Source of the DNA: Flavobacteriales bacterium
GTDB lineage: Bacteria > Bacteroidota > Bacteroidia > Flavobacteriales_D > Sanyastnellaceae
Assembly: GCA_947488195.1 (NCBI GenBank)
Contig: CANKYR010000005.1
Coordinates: 1 to 48,827, forward strand
Reading direction: 5' to 3'
Length of the DNA stretch: 48,827 bases
The position numbers and the translations under genes were made by a program. Each line of letters begins with the position of its first letter. Positions within the stretch are counted from its first letter, which is position 1. Positions 10,646 to 20,330 of this stretch are shown here, one piece after another. The notes beneath the pieces are model-generated. The model searched no databases. It was given only the letters and a program-made list of their open reading frames with translations, and was not told the DNA's origin.

Positions 10646-11634
10646 GATGGATATTTTCTCATCGAATCCTTCAGTTCAATAAACCGGCAAAGACAAGTCG
10701 AGATGTTCTCTTCACTCGTGATAGTTGGATACTCCAGTTAGTAGATTCAGATGCAAGTATCTTGGGTGAAGGAGAGGTTGCTCCGTTGTGGGGATTAAGC
10801 AAAGAGTCGAAAGAAGAAGTCTTGTCTGAATTAGATCGCATAGCCAACATAGAGGATAGCAATGTGTCTTCATACGTTTCTTCAGTGCAATGCGCCATAG
10901 ATGCGGCACTAGCAGGATTCCATTCGAAACAAATAGATTTCCCTTTCCTTCCGAAAAATGAATTGGGTGCCATTCCAATCAATGGACTCATTTGGATGAA
11001 TGATATTGAGGAGATGCGAATGGAAGCGAGAAGAAAATTCGATGAAGGAAGCAGATGCATTAAATTGAAAATTGGAGCATTGAATTTCAATGACGAATTG
11101 AATTTGATTCGTGAAATTCGGTCATGGGGAAATGAAGAGGAGTTAACGATACGTGTCGATGCAAACGGAGCTTTTGCATTAGAAGACGCATTAGATAAAT
11201 TGAATCAGCTTTCGGAATTTAACTTGCACAGTATTGAGCAACCCATTAAGGCTGGGCAATTAGAGTCCATGTTTAAATTGTGCGCGGAATCGCCTGTTCC
11301 CGTTGCTTTCGATGAAGAACTGATTGGAATCAATCCAGAAGATTTTGAATCGTTTTTAGAATTGGGCAAGCCTGCTTTTATTGTGGTGAAGCCATCGCTT
11401 CATGGCGGATATACGGCTGCTGAAAAATGGAAGGCCTGGGCCGATAAGCATGGAATTAGTTTTTGGATAACCTCTTCCTTAGAGAGCAATGTTGGTTTAA
11501 ATCATCTTGCGAATTGGGTGTGTAAAATGAAGTTGGAACGAGTTCAAGGTTTGGGCACGGGAAGCCTATTCAGCAACAACAGTGAAGCGAAGTGGAAGGT
11601 GGAAGGCGAATTACTTATTCCGATTGAATCATGA
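10642..11634 (+). CDS. menC: o-succinylbenzoate synthase
   Basis: Enolase superfamily: KLKIGA, RVDANGAF, FDEELIG, VVKPSLHGG. Confidence 0.9.
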   Translation: MRWIFSHRILQFNKPAKTSRDVLFTRDSWILQLVDSDASILGEGEVAPLWGLSKESKEEVLSELDRIANIEDSNVSSYVSSVQCAIDAALAGFHSKQIDFPFLPKNELGAIPINGLIWMNDIEEMRMEARRKFDEGSRCIKLKIGALNFNDELNLIREIRSWGNEEELTIRVDANGAFALEDALDKLNQLSEFNLHSIEQPIKAGQLESMFKLCAESPVPVAFDEELIGINPEDFESFLELGKPAFIVVKPSLHGGYTAAEKWKAWADKHGISFWITSSLESNVGLNHLANWVCKMKLERVQGLGTGSLFSNNSEAKWKVEGELLIPIES

Positions 11635-12584
11635 TTAACCTTGCACTTTCAGGAAGCGATATGATTTTGGCTTACGCTGAAATTGAAAAAGAATGGAACG
11701 AGTCAGAATTAATTTCCTTTCAAACTTCCGGTTCTACAGGAACACCGAAAGTGGTCACATTTAAGAAGGAGCAGGTCATTCGTTCGGCGCAACGAACAGC
11801 ATCTTCCTTCAACCTAAACAAAAACGCTGAAGTTTTCTGTGCATTGCCTCCCATTTATGTAGCTGGAAAAATGATGGCTTTGCGCGCAATCATAAATGAA
11901 TGGAACCTCACTTGGCAATCGCCTTCAACCCATCCTGAAATTTTAAAGCCCTTTGATTTTGCAGCCTTTACGTCGCAGCAGTGCGCTCAAATAATTGGAA
12001 GTTCTTCGTCTGCATTAAATAACATTAAACACATTTTGCTTGGAGGTGGTTCCGTTTCAAATCAAATAATTCAATTCGCAAATGGCGTTGCATCAAATAT
12101 TTGGGAAGGATACGGCATGACAGAAACCCTTACCCACGTTGCCATGCGAGACGTTAAAGCCCAAACGTTTTTCAGAGCGCTCAAGGGTGTTCAGTTTTCA
12201 CAAGGCGAAAGAGGAAATTTAATCATTGAAGATTCGTGGTTGAAACTTCCTTCCTTCGAAACAAACGATACCGTTGAATTGGTTGAAGACGGATTTGTGG
12301 TGAAAGGAAGAACGGATCATGTAATTATTTCTGGAGGGGTGAAGTTATTTCCGGAAGAAATCGAAAGTATTCTTTCGACAATCATTCTTCAACCTTACTA
12401 CATCTCTTCATTACCCGACGAAGTTCTCGGGCAAAAGGTCGTGCTGTATGTGGAAGGCGACACGCAACATTTCCAACTAGAAAGAATAAATCAATTGGAT
12501 TTGGGCATTCGTAAGCCACGAGAAATAATTTTCAAACCGAAGTTCAATCGAACCGCTAGCGGTAAAATCATTCGCGAATCATGA
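11631..12584 (+). CDS. menE: o-succinylbenzoate--CoA ligase (short AMP-binding enzyme)
   Basis: FQTSGSTGTPKVV, EGYGMTETLTHVA, RTASGKIIR. Confidence 0.9.
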   Translation: MINLALSGSDMILAYAEIEKEWNESELISFQTSGSTGTPKVVTFKKEQVIRSAQRTASSFNLNKNAEVFCALPPIYVAGKMMALRAIINEWNLTWQSPSTHPEILKPFDFAAFTSQQCAQIIGSSSSALNNIKHILLGGGSVSNQIIQFANGVASNIWEGYGMTETLTHVAMRDVKAQTFFRALKGVQFSQGERGNLIIEDSWLKLPSFETNDTVELVEDGFVVKGRTDHVIISGGVKLFPEEIESILSTIILQPYYISSLPDEVLGQKVVLYVEGDTQHFQLERINQLDLGIRKPREIIFKPKFNRTASGKIIRES

Positions 12585-13159
12585 AAATAGTATTTGCCTC
12601 AGGAAATAAAAAGAAACTTCAAGAGATTCAAGCGGCTTTGCCTTCGGGCATTGAAGTGGTTTCCATGCGCGACGTTGGGGTAAATGAAGAGATTCCTGAA
12701 ACCACAGGAACGTTGGAGGGGAATGCGGAACAGAAAGCGCGGTACGTTTTTGAAAAAATGGGACTGGCTTGTTTTTCAGACGACACTGGATTAGAGATTG
12801 AAACATTGAATGGAAGGCCGGGGGTAGACTCGGCTATTTACGCAGGAGAACCTCGCTCAAACGAACGGAACATAGAAAAGGTGTTGGAGGAAATGGAAGG
12901 TCAAACCAACAGGAATGCGCAATTTAGATCGGTGTTCTGTTATTGTACTGCGCAAGGAACGCATTATTTCGAAGGAATTGTAAGAGGAAAATTGGGTGTT
13001 GAAATTCGTGGTGCAGATGGTTTTGGGTACGACGGAATCTTTCATCCAGATGGAAATTCACGAACATTCGCTGAAATGACAATTGAAGAAAAGAAATTTT
13101 TGAGTCATCGAGCAAAAGCACTGAAAAAGTTCCTCGAATTTATCGCACACAACTCATAG
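12581..13159 (+). CDS. rdgB: RdgB/HAM1 non-canonical purine NTP pyrophosphatase
   Basis: MKIVFASGNKKKLQEI, FSDDTGLEI, GFGYDGIFHP, SHRAKAL. Confidence 0.93.
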   Translation: MKIVFASGNKKKLQEIQAALPSGIEVVSMRDVGVNEEIPETTGTLEGNAEQKARYVFEKMGLACFSDDTGLEIETLNGRPGVDSAIYAGEPRSNERNIEKVLEEMEGQTNRNAQFRSVFCYCTAQGTHYFEGIVRGKLGVEIRGADGFGYDGIFHPDGNSRTFAEMTIEEKKFLSHRAKALKKFLEFIAHNS

Positions 13160-13169
13160 CAGTTATGTG

Positions 13170-13177
13170 TATTTTTG
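13170..13177 (+). promoter_or_regulatory. TAnnTTTG -7 element for accA
   Basis: TATTTTTG 18 nt before ATG 13196. Confidence 0.5.
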
Positions 13178-13195
13178 TCTTTCCAATTTGAAACT

Positions 13196-14152
13196 ATGGA
13201 AATTTATTTAGAATTTGAATCCCCGATAAAAGAACTTCGTCAACAAATTGAGAAGTTAAAAGAGAGCGAAACGAAGAACGGGGTTGATGTGCACACTGCT
13301 ATTGAAGATTTAGAGCGTGCAGTAGTAGAAAAAACCAACGAGATTTATTCGAATCTTACCCCATGGCAACGTGTGCTCGTAAGCCGTCACCCTGAAAGAC
13401 CTTATACCCTTCAATACATTGAAACAATGACTGAAGGTACTTGGGTTGAGCAGCACGGAGACCGCACCGTTAAAGATGATAAGGCCATGGTTGGCGGATT
13501 CGGATCTATCGACGGAAGAAGCATGATGTTCATTGGTCAGCAAAAGGGAGCAAACACTAAAATGCGTAGCTACCGGAATTTTGGAATGGCTAATCCCGAA
13601 GGATACCGCAAGGCACTTCGTCTGATGAAGTTGGCTGAAAAATTCAATAAGCCTATTGTCACTCTCATCGATACTCCAGGCGCTTTTCCCGGATTGGAAG
13701 CAGAAGAGCGCGGACAAGGTGAAGCAATTGCGCGAAATTTATTTGAAATGATGCGCTTGAAGGTTCCTGTGATATGTATCATAATTGGCGAAGGTGCCTC
13801 CGGTGGCGCATTAGGAATTGGTATTGGAGATCGCGTTTTAATGTTAGAGAATACCTGGTATTCTGTTATTTCTCCAGAGTCTTGTTCTACTATTTTGTGG
13901 AGAAATACAGACCATAAAATTGAAGCCGCTGCTGCGTTGAAACTCACGGCTGATGATATGTTAGCGAATAAATTGGTAGACGGAATTATTCGTGAACCCC
14001 TTGGTGGCGCTCACAATGATCCGGATGCTGCGGCCCTACATTTGAAAGAGGCTATTATCAGCGCATTGAATGAATTAGAGAAATTAGGAGTTGATGAGCG
14101 TACCCAGCAGAGAATCGAAAAATTCTGCGCAATGGGTGTCGTTCAACAATAA
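13196..14152 (+). CDS. accA: Acetyl-CoA carboxylase carboxyltransferase subunit alpha
   Basis: [56 protein letters not shown]. Confidence 0.96.
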   Translation: MEIYLEFESPIKELRQQIEKLKESETKNGVDVHTAIEDLERAVVEKTNEIYSNLTPWQRVLVSRHPERPYTLQYIETMTEGTWVEQHGDRTVKDDKAMVGGFGSIDGRSMMFIGQQKGANTKMRSYRNFGMANPEGYRKALRLMKLAEKFNKPIVTLIDTPGAFPGLEAEERGQGEAIARNLFEMMRLKVPVICIIIGEGASGGALGIGIGDRVLMLENTWYSVISPESCSTILWRNTDHKIEAAAALKLTADDMLANKLVDGIIREPLGGAHNDPDAAALHLKEAIISALNELEKLGVDERTQQRIEKFCAMGVVQQ

Positions 14153-14220
14153 TTTGAATTTGAGCATTGTAGACTGAATAATTGATTGTAAATTCGTACC
14201 CATTATTAAAAGCTGAAAAA

Positions 14221-15897
14221 ATGAAAAAAGGATTTTCGTCGGTAGTAGTTGCTTTAACGGCAGTTACACTTCTTTTTCAAGGTTGCGCCACTCTTGGTTC
14301 AATGGAGAAACACATGGCAGAACTTAATTTCCAAGTTGAACCTAGTCCATTGGAAGTTCACGGTGACTCTGTAAAGGTTACTATCACAGGTAAGTTCCCT
14401 GAAAAGTATTTTGCTAAAGCGGTCTCTGCACAAGCTACTCCAGCAATTGTTTGGAATGGTGGTGAAGCTACCTACAAGGTGCAAGAATTCAAAGGAGAGA
14501 AGGCAACAGGTAATGGAGATGTTATTCCTTTCAAAACAGGAAAGAGTTTCAAGTACACTGCAACTCTTCCTTACTCTGCAGGTATGGAATCTTCTAAATT
14601 AGAGTTACGTATCAAAGGTGCGAAGGGCAGTAAAACAGCTTCTTTCCCTGCGGTGGAAATTGCGAAGGGTGTAATTACTACCCCTTATTTAATGAAGAGA
14701 GACGATAAAGTAATCGGTTCTAAAGATGCCTTGATTCGTTCTACCGACAAGACTTTCGAAGCTGTCGTTAATTTCGATTTGAACTCTTCTGTATTGAAGC
14801 CAGCTGAAATGAAAGATGCTGACATTGCAGAATTACAAGCTTTATTAACTGCAATCAGCACAAACCCTAAAATGGTTGTGACTCAAATTGAATTGCAATC
14901 TTACGCTTCGCCAGAAGGTGAAATTATATTGAACGATGGTCTAGCTGTTGAGCGTGCTCAAGCTGGAAGCAAAGTAATGACTAACGTATTGAAGACGGCT
15001 AAGCTTGATGTGCTTTACGGTGCATTGGTGAAAGAGAATCCTAAAGGCGAAGACTGGGACGGATTCAAAGCAGCAATGGAGAAGTCAGCAATTGCAGACA
15101 GCGATATCATTGTACGTATTCTTCAAAGAACTACTGACTTAACTGAAAGAGAAACTGAAATCAAGAACATCTCTAAGACGTACACTGAAATCAAAGATTT
15201 GATTTTCCCATCACTTCGTCGTTGTGTTATTCGTGTTTATTACACTGAAAACGGTTACACCGATGCTGAATTGATTTCTTTAGGAAAAACAAACGCTTCT
15301 GTATTGAATTACGAAGAGTTATTGAAAGCAGGTTCTTTGACTGAAGATGCAAACGTTCAAGCAGCAATCTACAAGGAAGCTGAAGGAAAAGCAAACGGTG
15401 ACTACCGTGCGTCAAACAACCTAGGTGTTGTTTATTACGGAATGAACAAGTCTTCAGAAGCTGCTAAGCAATTTGAAAAGGCCTACGGAATGAAGAAGAA
15501 TTCTGAAACGTCTAACAACAACGGTGTAGCTGTTCGTATGAACGGAGACCGCAAAGGAGCGATGAAATTGTTCAGCGAAAGCGGCTCGGCTGAGAGTAAG
15601 TACAACAAGGGACTTATTCTTATTGCAAACGGTGACTACGCCGGTGCTGTATCTACCATGAAAGATGTTAAGTCGTTCAACTCAGCGTTAGCGAAGTTGT
15701 TAAGCGGTGACAACGCTGGTGCGAAGTCTGATCTTGATGCAAGTGGCGACAAGTCTGCATTAGCAGATTACCTTCGTGCAATCATCTGCGCTCGTTCTAA
15801 CGATGCTGCAGGTAAAGATTCAAACTTAAGTTCAGCTATCGCGAAAGATGGTTCACTAGGAGAGAAGTCTAAGACAGATCTAGAATTCGTTAAGTAA
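14221..15897 (+). CDS. Lipoprotein with OmpA-like and TPR-like segments
   Basis: MKKGFSSVVVALTAVTLLFQGCAT lipobox; NNLGVVYYGMNKSSEAAKQFEKAY TPR-like motif. Confidence 0.75.
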   Translation: MKKGFSSVVVALTAVTLLFQGCATLGSMEKHMAELNFQVEPSPLEVHGDSVKVTITGKFPEKYFAKAVSAQATPAIVWNGGEATYKVQEFKGEKATGNGDVIPFKTGKSFKYTATLPYSAGMESSKLELRIKGAKGSKTASFPAVEIAKGVITTPYLMKRDDKVIGSKDALIRSTDKTFEAVVNFDLNSSVLKPAEMKDADIAELQALLTAISTNPKMVVTQIELQSYASPEGEIILNDGLAVERAQAGSKVMTNVLKTAKLDVLYGALVKENPKGEDWDGFKAAMEKSAIADSDIIVRILQRTTDLTERETEIKNISKTYTEIKDLIFPSLRRCVIRVYYTENGYTDAELISLGKTNASVLNYEELLKAGSLTEDANVQAAIYKEAEGKANGDYRASNNLGVVYYGMNKSSEAAKQFEKAYGMKKNSETSNNNGVAVRMNGDRKGAMKLFSESGSAESKYNKGLILIANGDYAGAVSTMKDVKSFNSALAKLLSGDNAGAKSDLDASGDKSALADYLRAIICARSNDAAGKDSNLSSAIAKDGSLGEKSKTDLEFVK

Positions 15898-15916
15898 TTC
15901 GAAAAGATATTTATTG

Positions 15917-15942
15917 AAAAAAGGGACTTCGGTCCCTTTTTT
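15917..15942 (+). terminator. Rho-independent terminator
   Basis: AAGGGAC-TTCG-GTCCCTT with T tract. Confidence 0.9.
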
Positions 15943-15988
15943 ATTTCTCAATAACAGAATCAATCTAAAACTTATTTAACATTGCAGT

Positions 15989-16405
15989 ATGAATACCGAA
16001 GGATATCCGTCGAAGATTGTGATAGCATGGGGTGAAGCCATCTCAGGGAATGTTGCTATTCGAGAATGGTTATTGGCCAACGGCTATCCTGAATTAGGCA
16101 TATTCGTTCACGCGCTCAACAATCAAGACGATGCGCGCACGTGGCTCATGGAAAACAATTTCCCGCACCTCATGGCACTTATCAATGGCGCAGAGGGTAA
16201 CCCGAATGCTTTACTTTGGTTGAAGAAAAATAAGTACGACGTGTTAGAGAAAATGGCACGAGCTGCAGACAATCACGAAGAATCTCTGATGTGGTTACTC
16301 GAGAAGAATTTGCCCGATATGGCCGCTATTGCTCAGCGAATCTCTATTGTAAAAAACGAAATTGAGCGTCGGAATAACGACGTCCATTCCATTTCACCGT
16401 TCTAA
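15989..16405 (+). CDS. Uncharacterised protein with four 25-aa helical repeats
   Basis: WLLANGYPEL / WLMENNFPHL / WLKKNKYDVL / WLLEKNLPDM spaced exactly 25 aa. Confidence 0.7.
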   Translation: MNTEGYPSKIVIAWGEAISGNVAIREWLLANGYPELGIFVHALNNQDDARTWLMENNFPHLMALINGAEGNPNALLWLKKNKYDVLEKMARAADNHEESLMWLLEKNLPDMAAIAQRISIVKNEIERRNNDVHSISPF

Positions 16406-17646
16406 TTTTTTTTCGGGACGTAGGCCAACACATTCATTTTGTCAAATTGAAATGTGTCGATAGCCGCTTGTTGAATTTGATCCGCAGTAATTTCTTCCAA
16501 CTTACGAAACACTTCTTTCATCGTATCAATTCGGTTGAATTCATGCAAGGTTTTTCCTAGGTTGAACATAAGGGCGCTGCCGCTGTCCTGAGCCAAGGCC
16601 ATTTGTCCAATGATTTGTTTCTTCGCTTCCTGAATTTGACGGCCGTTCATTTTGTTTTCCTTGTACCATTCCAATGTTTTTTCACAAAGTTCAATGGACT
16701 TTTTCAAATTCTCCTTGTCGGTGCCTAAATACAAACTAAAAATACCGCAATCGGTGAATGGTGCATACGTGCACTCAACGTGATAAGCCAGTCCGTGTTT
16801 CTCGCGAATAACCATGCTGAGCTTGTTGTTCAATGCCGGCCCACCAAGAACGTTAGTCAGTAACGTAAGAGCTGGACGAAGCTTATGCGAAAAGGCATAT
16901 GCTTTTCCGCCGATTAGAAAATTCACTTGGTGAATGTCTTTTTCAACGTGAATTTTTTTGCCTGATTTTAACGTGGGCTTAATTCTTTTTTGAGTGAAAA
17001 GCGAGAGCTTTTCTTTGCCCAAATGTTTCTCAAGAATCAATTGAAGTTTTTCAATGGGAATATTTCCAGCCGAAGAAAAAACCAATTGTTCTGCCGTTAA
17101 ATTTCTTTTGCGGAAACGTTCAAGATGCGAACGCTTCATGGCGTTAATGCTTTCTTTTGTTCCGAGAATGCTGCGCCCGATGGCGTGCTTACCAAACAAA
17201 TGTTCTTCGAACTCTTCGAATATCATTTCACTCGGACTGTCGAAATAACTATTCAATTCATCGATAATAACTTCCTTTTCCTTTTCAATTTCTTCAGCAG
17301 GAAAGGAAGGGTGAAACGTAATATCGGCAATGAGTTCAATGGCTCTCTCGTAATGCTCTTTCACCATAGAAGCGTGTATCCACGTTTCCTCTTTCGCAGT
17401 GAAAGCATTTAATTCTCCGCCTACAGCATCAAGCCGCGAAAGGATATGATGATTCTTTCTAGTCTTGGTTCCTTTGAAAAAACAGTGTTCAAGAAAATGC
17501 GCAAGACCGTGTTCGTCTTCCTCTTCGTCGCGACTTCCAGCTGCGATCATTAATCCGCAGTGCGCAACGTCGCGATCCATGGGTTGGTGAACCACACGAA
17601 TCCCGTTGGAAAGAGTAAAAACAATTGGATTTGGAAGTAAACTCAA
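16402..17646 (-). CDS. M16 family zinc peptidase (TTG start)
   Basis: GLAHFLEHCFFKGTKTR (HxxEH motif) and distal glutamate region. Confidence 0.92.
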   Translation of the reverse strand: MSLLPNPIVFTLSNGIRVVHQPMDRDVAHCGLMIAAGSRDEEEDEHGLAHFLEHCFFKGTKTRKNHHILSRLDAVGGELNAFTAKEETWIHASMVKEHYERAIELIADITFHPSFPAEEIEKEKEVIIDELNSYFDSPSEMIFEEFEEHLFGKHAIGRSILGTKESINAMKRSHLERFRKRNLTAEQLVFSSAGNIPIEKLQLILEKHLGKEKLSLFTQKRIKPTLKSGKKIHVEKDIHQVNFLIGGKAYAFSHKLRPALTLLTNVLGGPALNNKLSMVIREKHGLAYHVECTYAPFTDCGIFSLYLGTDKENLKKSIELCEKTLEWYKENKMNGRQIQEAKKQIIGQMALAQDSGSALMFNLGKTLHEFNRIDTMKEVFRKLEEITADQIQQAAIDTFQFDKMNVLAYVPKKN

Positions 17647-18164
17647 TGCGCGCAGTTTTCGCCTTTTAGCGTTTTATTTCCACCTTTTCCACCTTCCATT
17701 ATCTGCACGCCGCTTGCGTTGAATACGAGTTGTTTTTGAGGCTCAGTGATTTTAGCAATTTCCTCTTTCGATTTTCCTGCGTCTTCTGCTAAGTGCTGCA
17801 AATAAGCTACACTCAACTCTTTGAAATAGGCTTCTCCTTTTACGAAAGTTTTCTTTCCCTCACACTTCTCCAATGGAACCGCGAATGCATGGTCTTTCAT
17901 GAAGACAGTCATGCCATCTCCAACGGGCATGGCCACTTCCATCCAACAGCCTGCCTTCTGACACGTCTGAACAATACTGCCTTCAAATACACATGAGAAA
18001 CGTGTTTCCGTTTTCATTTTTTCTTGAAGTTCTGAAAGCGAAATGACATTTTCAGCAGTAAACGCTTCACCGTATGATTTGAATTTGTTTTTACCTGATT
18101 TTTGAGCAAAAGCAGATGTTGTCAATAGGCTGAAGGCTATAAATAAGAATGCAAGTTTTTTCAT
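17643..18164 (-). CDS. DUF4920-like secreted protein
   Basis: Signal peptide MKKLAFLFIAFSLLTTSAFA; CQKAGCWMEVAMPVGDGMTVFMKDH. Confidence 0.65.
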   Translation of the reverse strand: MKKLAFLFIAFSLLTTSAFAQKSGKNKFKSYGEAFTAENVISLSELQEKMKTETRFSCVFEGSIVQTCQKAGCWMEVAMPVGDGMTVFMKDHAFAVPLEKCEGKKTFVKGEAYFKELSVAYLQHLAEDAGKSKEEIAKITEPQKQLVFNASGVQIMEGGKGGNKTLKGENCAH

Positions 18165-18180
18165 TTTGAAATATTTAATG

Positions 18181-18188
18181 CAAAAGTA
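18181..18188 (-). promoter_or_regulatory. TAnnTTTG -7 element
   Basis: TACTTTTG on minus strand, 16 nt before ATG 18164. Confidence 0.55.
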
Positions 18189-18195
18189 AGAGAGA

Positions 18196-18960
18196 TTATT
18201 CAAGTTCAAGCGCTAAACCATCATAGGCTAAATGAACATTTGGAGGCAATTCAGCCGTAACGTCTGCATGTTTTCCCAACTGATGGCTAATGTGCGTCAA
18301 ATAGGCTTCTTTGGGCTTAATACGCGCAATTAGTTTAAGGGCTTCGTCGAAAGTGAAATGAGAAGGATGGGCTTCTTTGCGAAGTCCATTCAAAACGAGT
18401 ATTTCACTTCCAATTATTTTTTGAATTTCTTCCTCCGAAATGAAATTCGCGTCTGTGATATAGGTGAAATTTCCAATCCGAAATCCCAAGACTTTCATTT
18501 TGAAATGAAGGACTTCAATAGGAGTGAAGGTTATTCCGTTTATGTTGAAAGGTGAGTTTTCAATTCGATTCAAAATAATTTCAGGAACCCCAGGATATTT
18601 TTTTTCTGAAAAGGCGTAATGAAATTCTCTGCGCAACGCTTCCTCGACTTGCTCGGTGCAATAAACATTAACGGGTTGTCCCATGGTGAAATTAAAAGCC
18701 CTAACATCATCGAGCCCTGCGATGTGATCTTTGTGTTCATGGGTGAAAACAATAGCGTCGAGATGCGTAGCATTGTCGCGAAGCATTTGTTGTCTGAAAT
18801 CAGGTCCCGAATCAATAACAATGTACTGCTCGCCAATGGTCAATGCTACGGCGCTTCTCAAGCGTTTGTCGCGTTCGTCAGTAGAAGCGCAAACTGCACA
18901 TTTGCAAGAGATGAGTGGTACACCCTGACTTGTTCCTGTTCCTAAAAATTTAATGCGCAT
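18196..18960 (-). CDS. MBL-fold metallo-hydrolase (PhnP-like)
   Basis: FLGTGTSQGVPLISCKCAVC, FTHEHKDHIAGLDDVRAF. Confidence 0.9.
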   Translation of the reverse strand: MRIKFLGTGTSQGVPLISCKCAVCASTDERDKRLRSAVALTIGEQYIVIDSGPDFRQQMLRDNATHLDAIVFTHEHKDHIAGLDDVRAFNFTMGQPVNVYCTEQVEEALRREFHYAFSEKKYPGVPEIILNRIENSPFNINGITFTPIEVLHFKMKVLGFRIGNFTYITDANFISEEEIQKIIGSEILVLNGLRKEAHPSHFTFDEALKLIARIKPKEAYLTHISHQLGKHADVTAELPPNVHLAYDGLALELE

Positions 18961-18966
18961 ATTTCA

Positions 18967-18974
18967 CGAAGATA
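18967..18974 (-). promoter_or_regulatory. -7 element (TATCTTCG) for the MBL hydrolase
   Basis: Minus-strand TATCTTCG, 6 nt before ATG. Confidence 0.5.
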
Positions 18975-18979
18975 GAATG

Positions 18980-18987
18980 TACTTTTG
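18980..18987 (+). promoter_or_regulatory. -7 element (TACTTTTG) for the radical SAM gene
   Basis: Perfect TAnnTTTG, 4 nt before ATG 18992. Confidence 0.6.
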
Positions 18988-18991
18988 CAAA

Positions 18992-20302
18992 ATGAAAAAA
19001 TCAATTCATCCGAAGGAAGTCCCTTTCATGGTATACGCCGATGCTGAAGGAAATATTTTTGAAGACACTAATTTTGAAGCAGTAGGCAGATCGGGATACA
19101 ACGTGTATCCGCTAACACCGGAAGATTTTATTGAACTTCCATTCGGAAGTGATTTATTCACCTTGCCGGGAAGACGCCCGTATGGACTTAGCGTTGAAAC
19201 AGGCGAGATGGAATGTCACGAAGACATTCAAGCTGTTGCTAGTTTGAATGCTCCTGCTTATACACAGTTGTATTCGGCAGCCTTTGGAACTGATGAACAA
19301 GATGCACCAACACTTCCATTGTACGCATACACAGCAGTGGGTTGGTACGATGGGAAATTTTATACAACGGCAGTGCGTATTGACGCAGATGAACGTCAAG
19401 ACTTAGAAAATTTCGATCGTGAACATATTTGGGAAGTAACGCGCAAGCGTTTGGAAGAGCATCCGAACAACAGATTGGTTCAGCATTTAGGAAACAACTG
19501 CAGTTTGAAATACTGTTGCCCTGCTGCACGTAACTTTTTTATGGGACGGTGGGAAGCGCCTATTCCTGTTAGTCCGGCGTGTAACAGCAATTGCTTAGGT
19601 TGTATTTCATTTCAACCGGAAGAGCACGAGTTAACTTCTCCGCAAGACCGTTTAGATTTCATTCCAACCGTTGCGGAAATTGTTGAATACACATTGCCAC
19701 ATTTGATGAACGCTGAGCGTCCAATTATAAGTTTCGGACAAGGTTGCGAAGGCGAGCCGTTGCTCGTTTGGCAGACCATTCGCGATGTTATTATTGAATT
19801 GCGAAAACATACTTCTCGCGGTATCATTAACCTAAACACCAACGGTAGCAAGCCAAAGGCGGTGGAAGAGTTAATGAAGGTAGGTTTAGATAGTATTCGC
19901 GTAAGCACGAATTCGCTTCGTAAAAACATTTACGAAGCCTATTACTTACCGAACAACTATAAGTTCGAAGACATTGTTGAGTCAGCTCGTATTGTGCGTC
20001 AATACGGCGGATGGGCAAGCATCAACTACTTCACATTTCCAGGAATGACAGACCATCCGGAAGAATACGAAGCATTGCGAAACTTCATTAAGTACACAGA
20101 CATTAACATGATTCAGTGGCGCAATTTCAACATTGATCCCGATTGGTATTTAGGAAAAATTGGCGTAACGGAATTGCCGGAAGGCATGGGGGTTCGAAAT
20201 GTATTGGATAAAATCAGAGAGGAATTCCCACACGTGGCATATGGCTATTTCAACCCACCACAAGAGATTCAGGTGGAGTACAATAAGCTCAGGAAAGCAT
20301 AA
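18992..20302 (+). CDS. Radical SAM protein
   Basis: CNSNCLGC (CxxxCxxC) and SFGQGCEGEPLLVW. Confidence 0.85.
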   Translation: MKKSIHPKEVPFMVYADAEGNIFEDTNFEAVGRSGYNVYPLTPEDFIELPFGSDLFTLPGRRPYGLSVETGEMECHEDIQAVASLNAPAYTQLYSAAFGTDEQDAPTLPLYAYTAVGWYDGKFYTTAVRIDADERQDLENFDREHIWEVTRKRLEEHPNNRLVQHLGNNCSLKYCCPAARNFFMGRWEAPIPVSPACNSNCLGCISFQPEEHELTSPQDRLDFIPTVAEIVEYTLPHLMNAERPIISFGQGCEGEPLLVWQTIRDVIIELRKHTSRGIINLNTNGSKPKAVEELMKVGLDSIRVSTNSLRKNIYEAYYLPNNYKFEDIVESARIVRQYGGWASINYFTFPGMTDHPEEYEALRNFIKYTDINMIQWRNFNIDPDWYLGKIGVTELPEGMGVRNVLDKIREEFPHVAYGYFNPPQEIQVEYNKLRKA

Positions 20303-20307
20303 ATTTG
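20300..20307 (+). promoter_or_regulatory. TAnnTTTG -7 element overlapping the upstream stop codon
   Basis: TAAATTTG; its TAA is the stop of the radical SAM gene. Confidence 0.4.
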
Positions 20308-20330
20308 AACTAAACAAGATTGGAGGGCAA

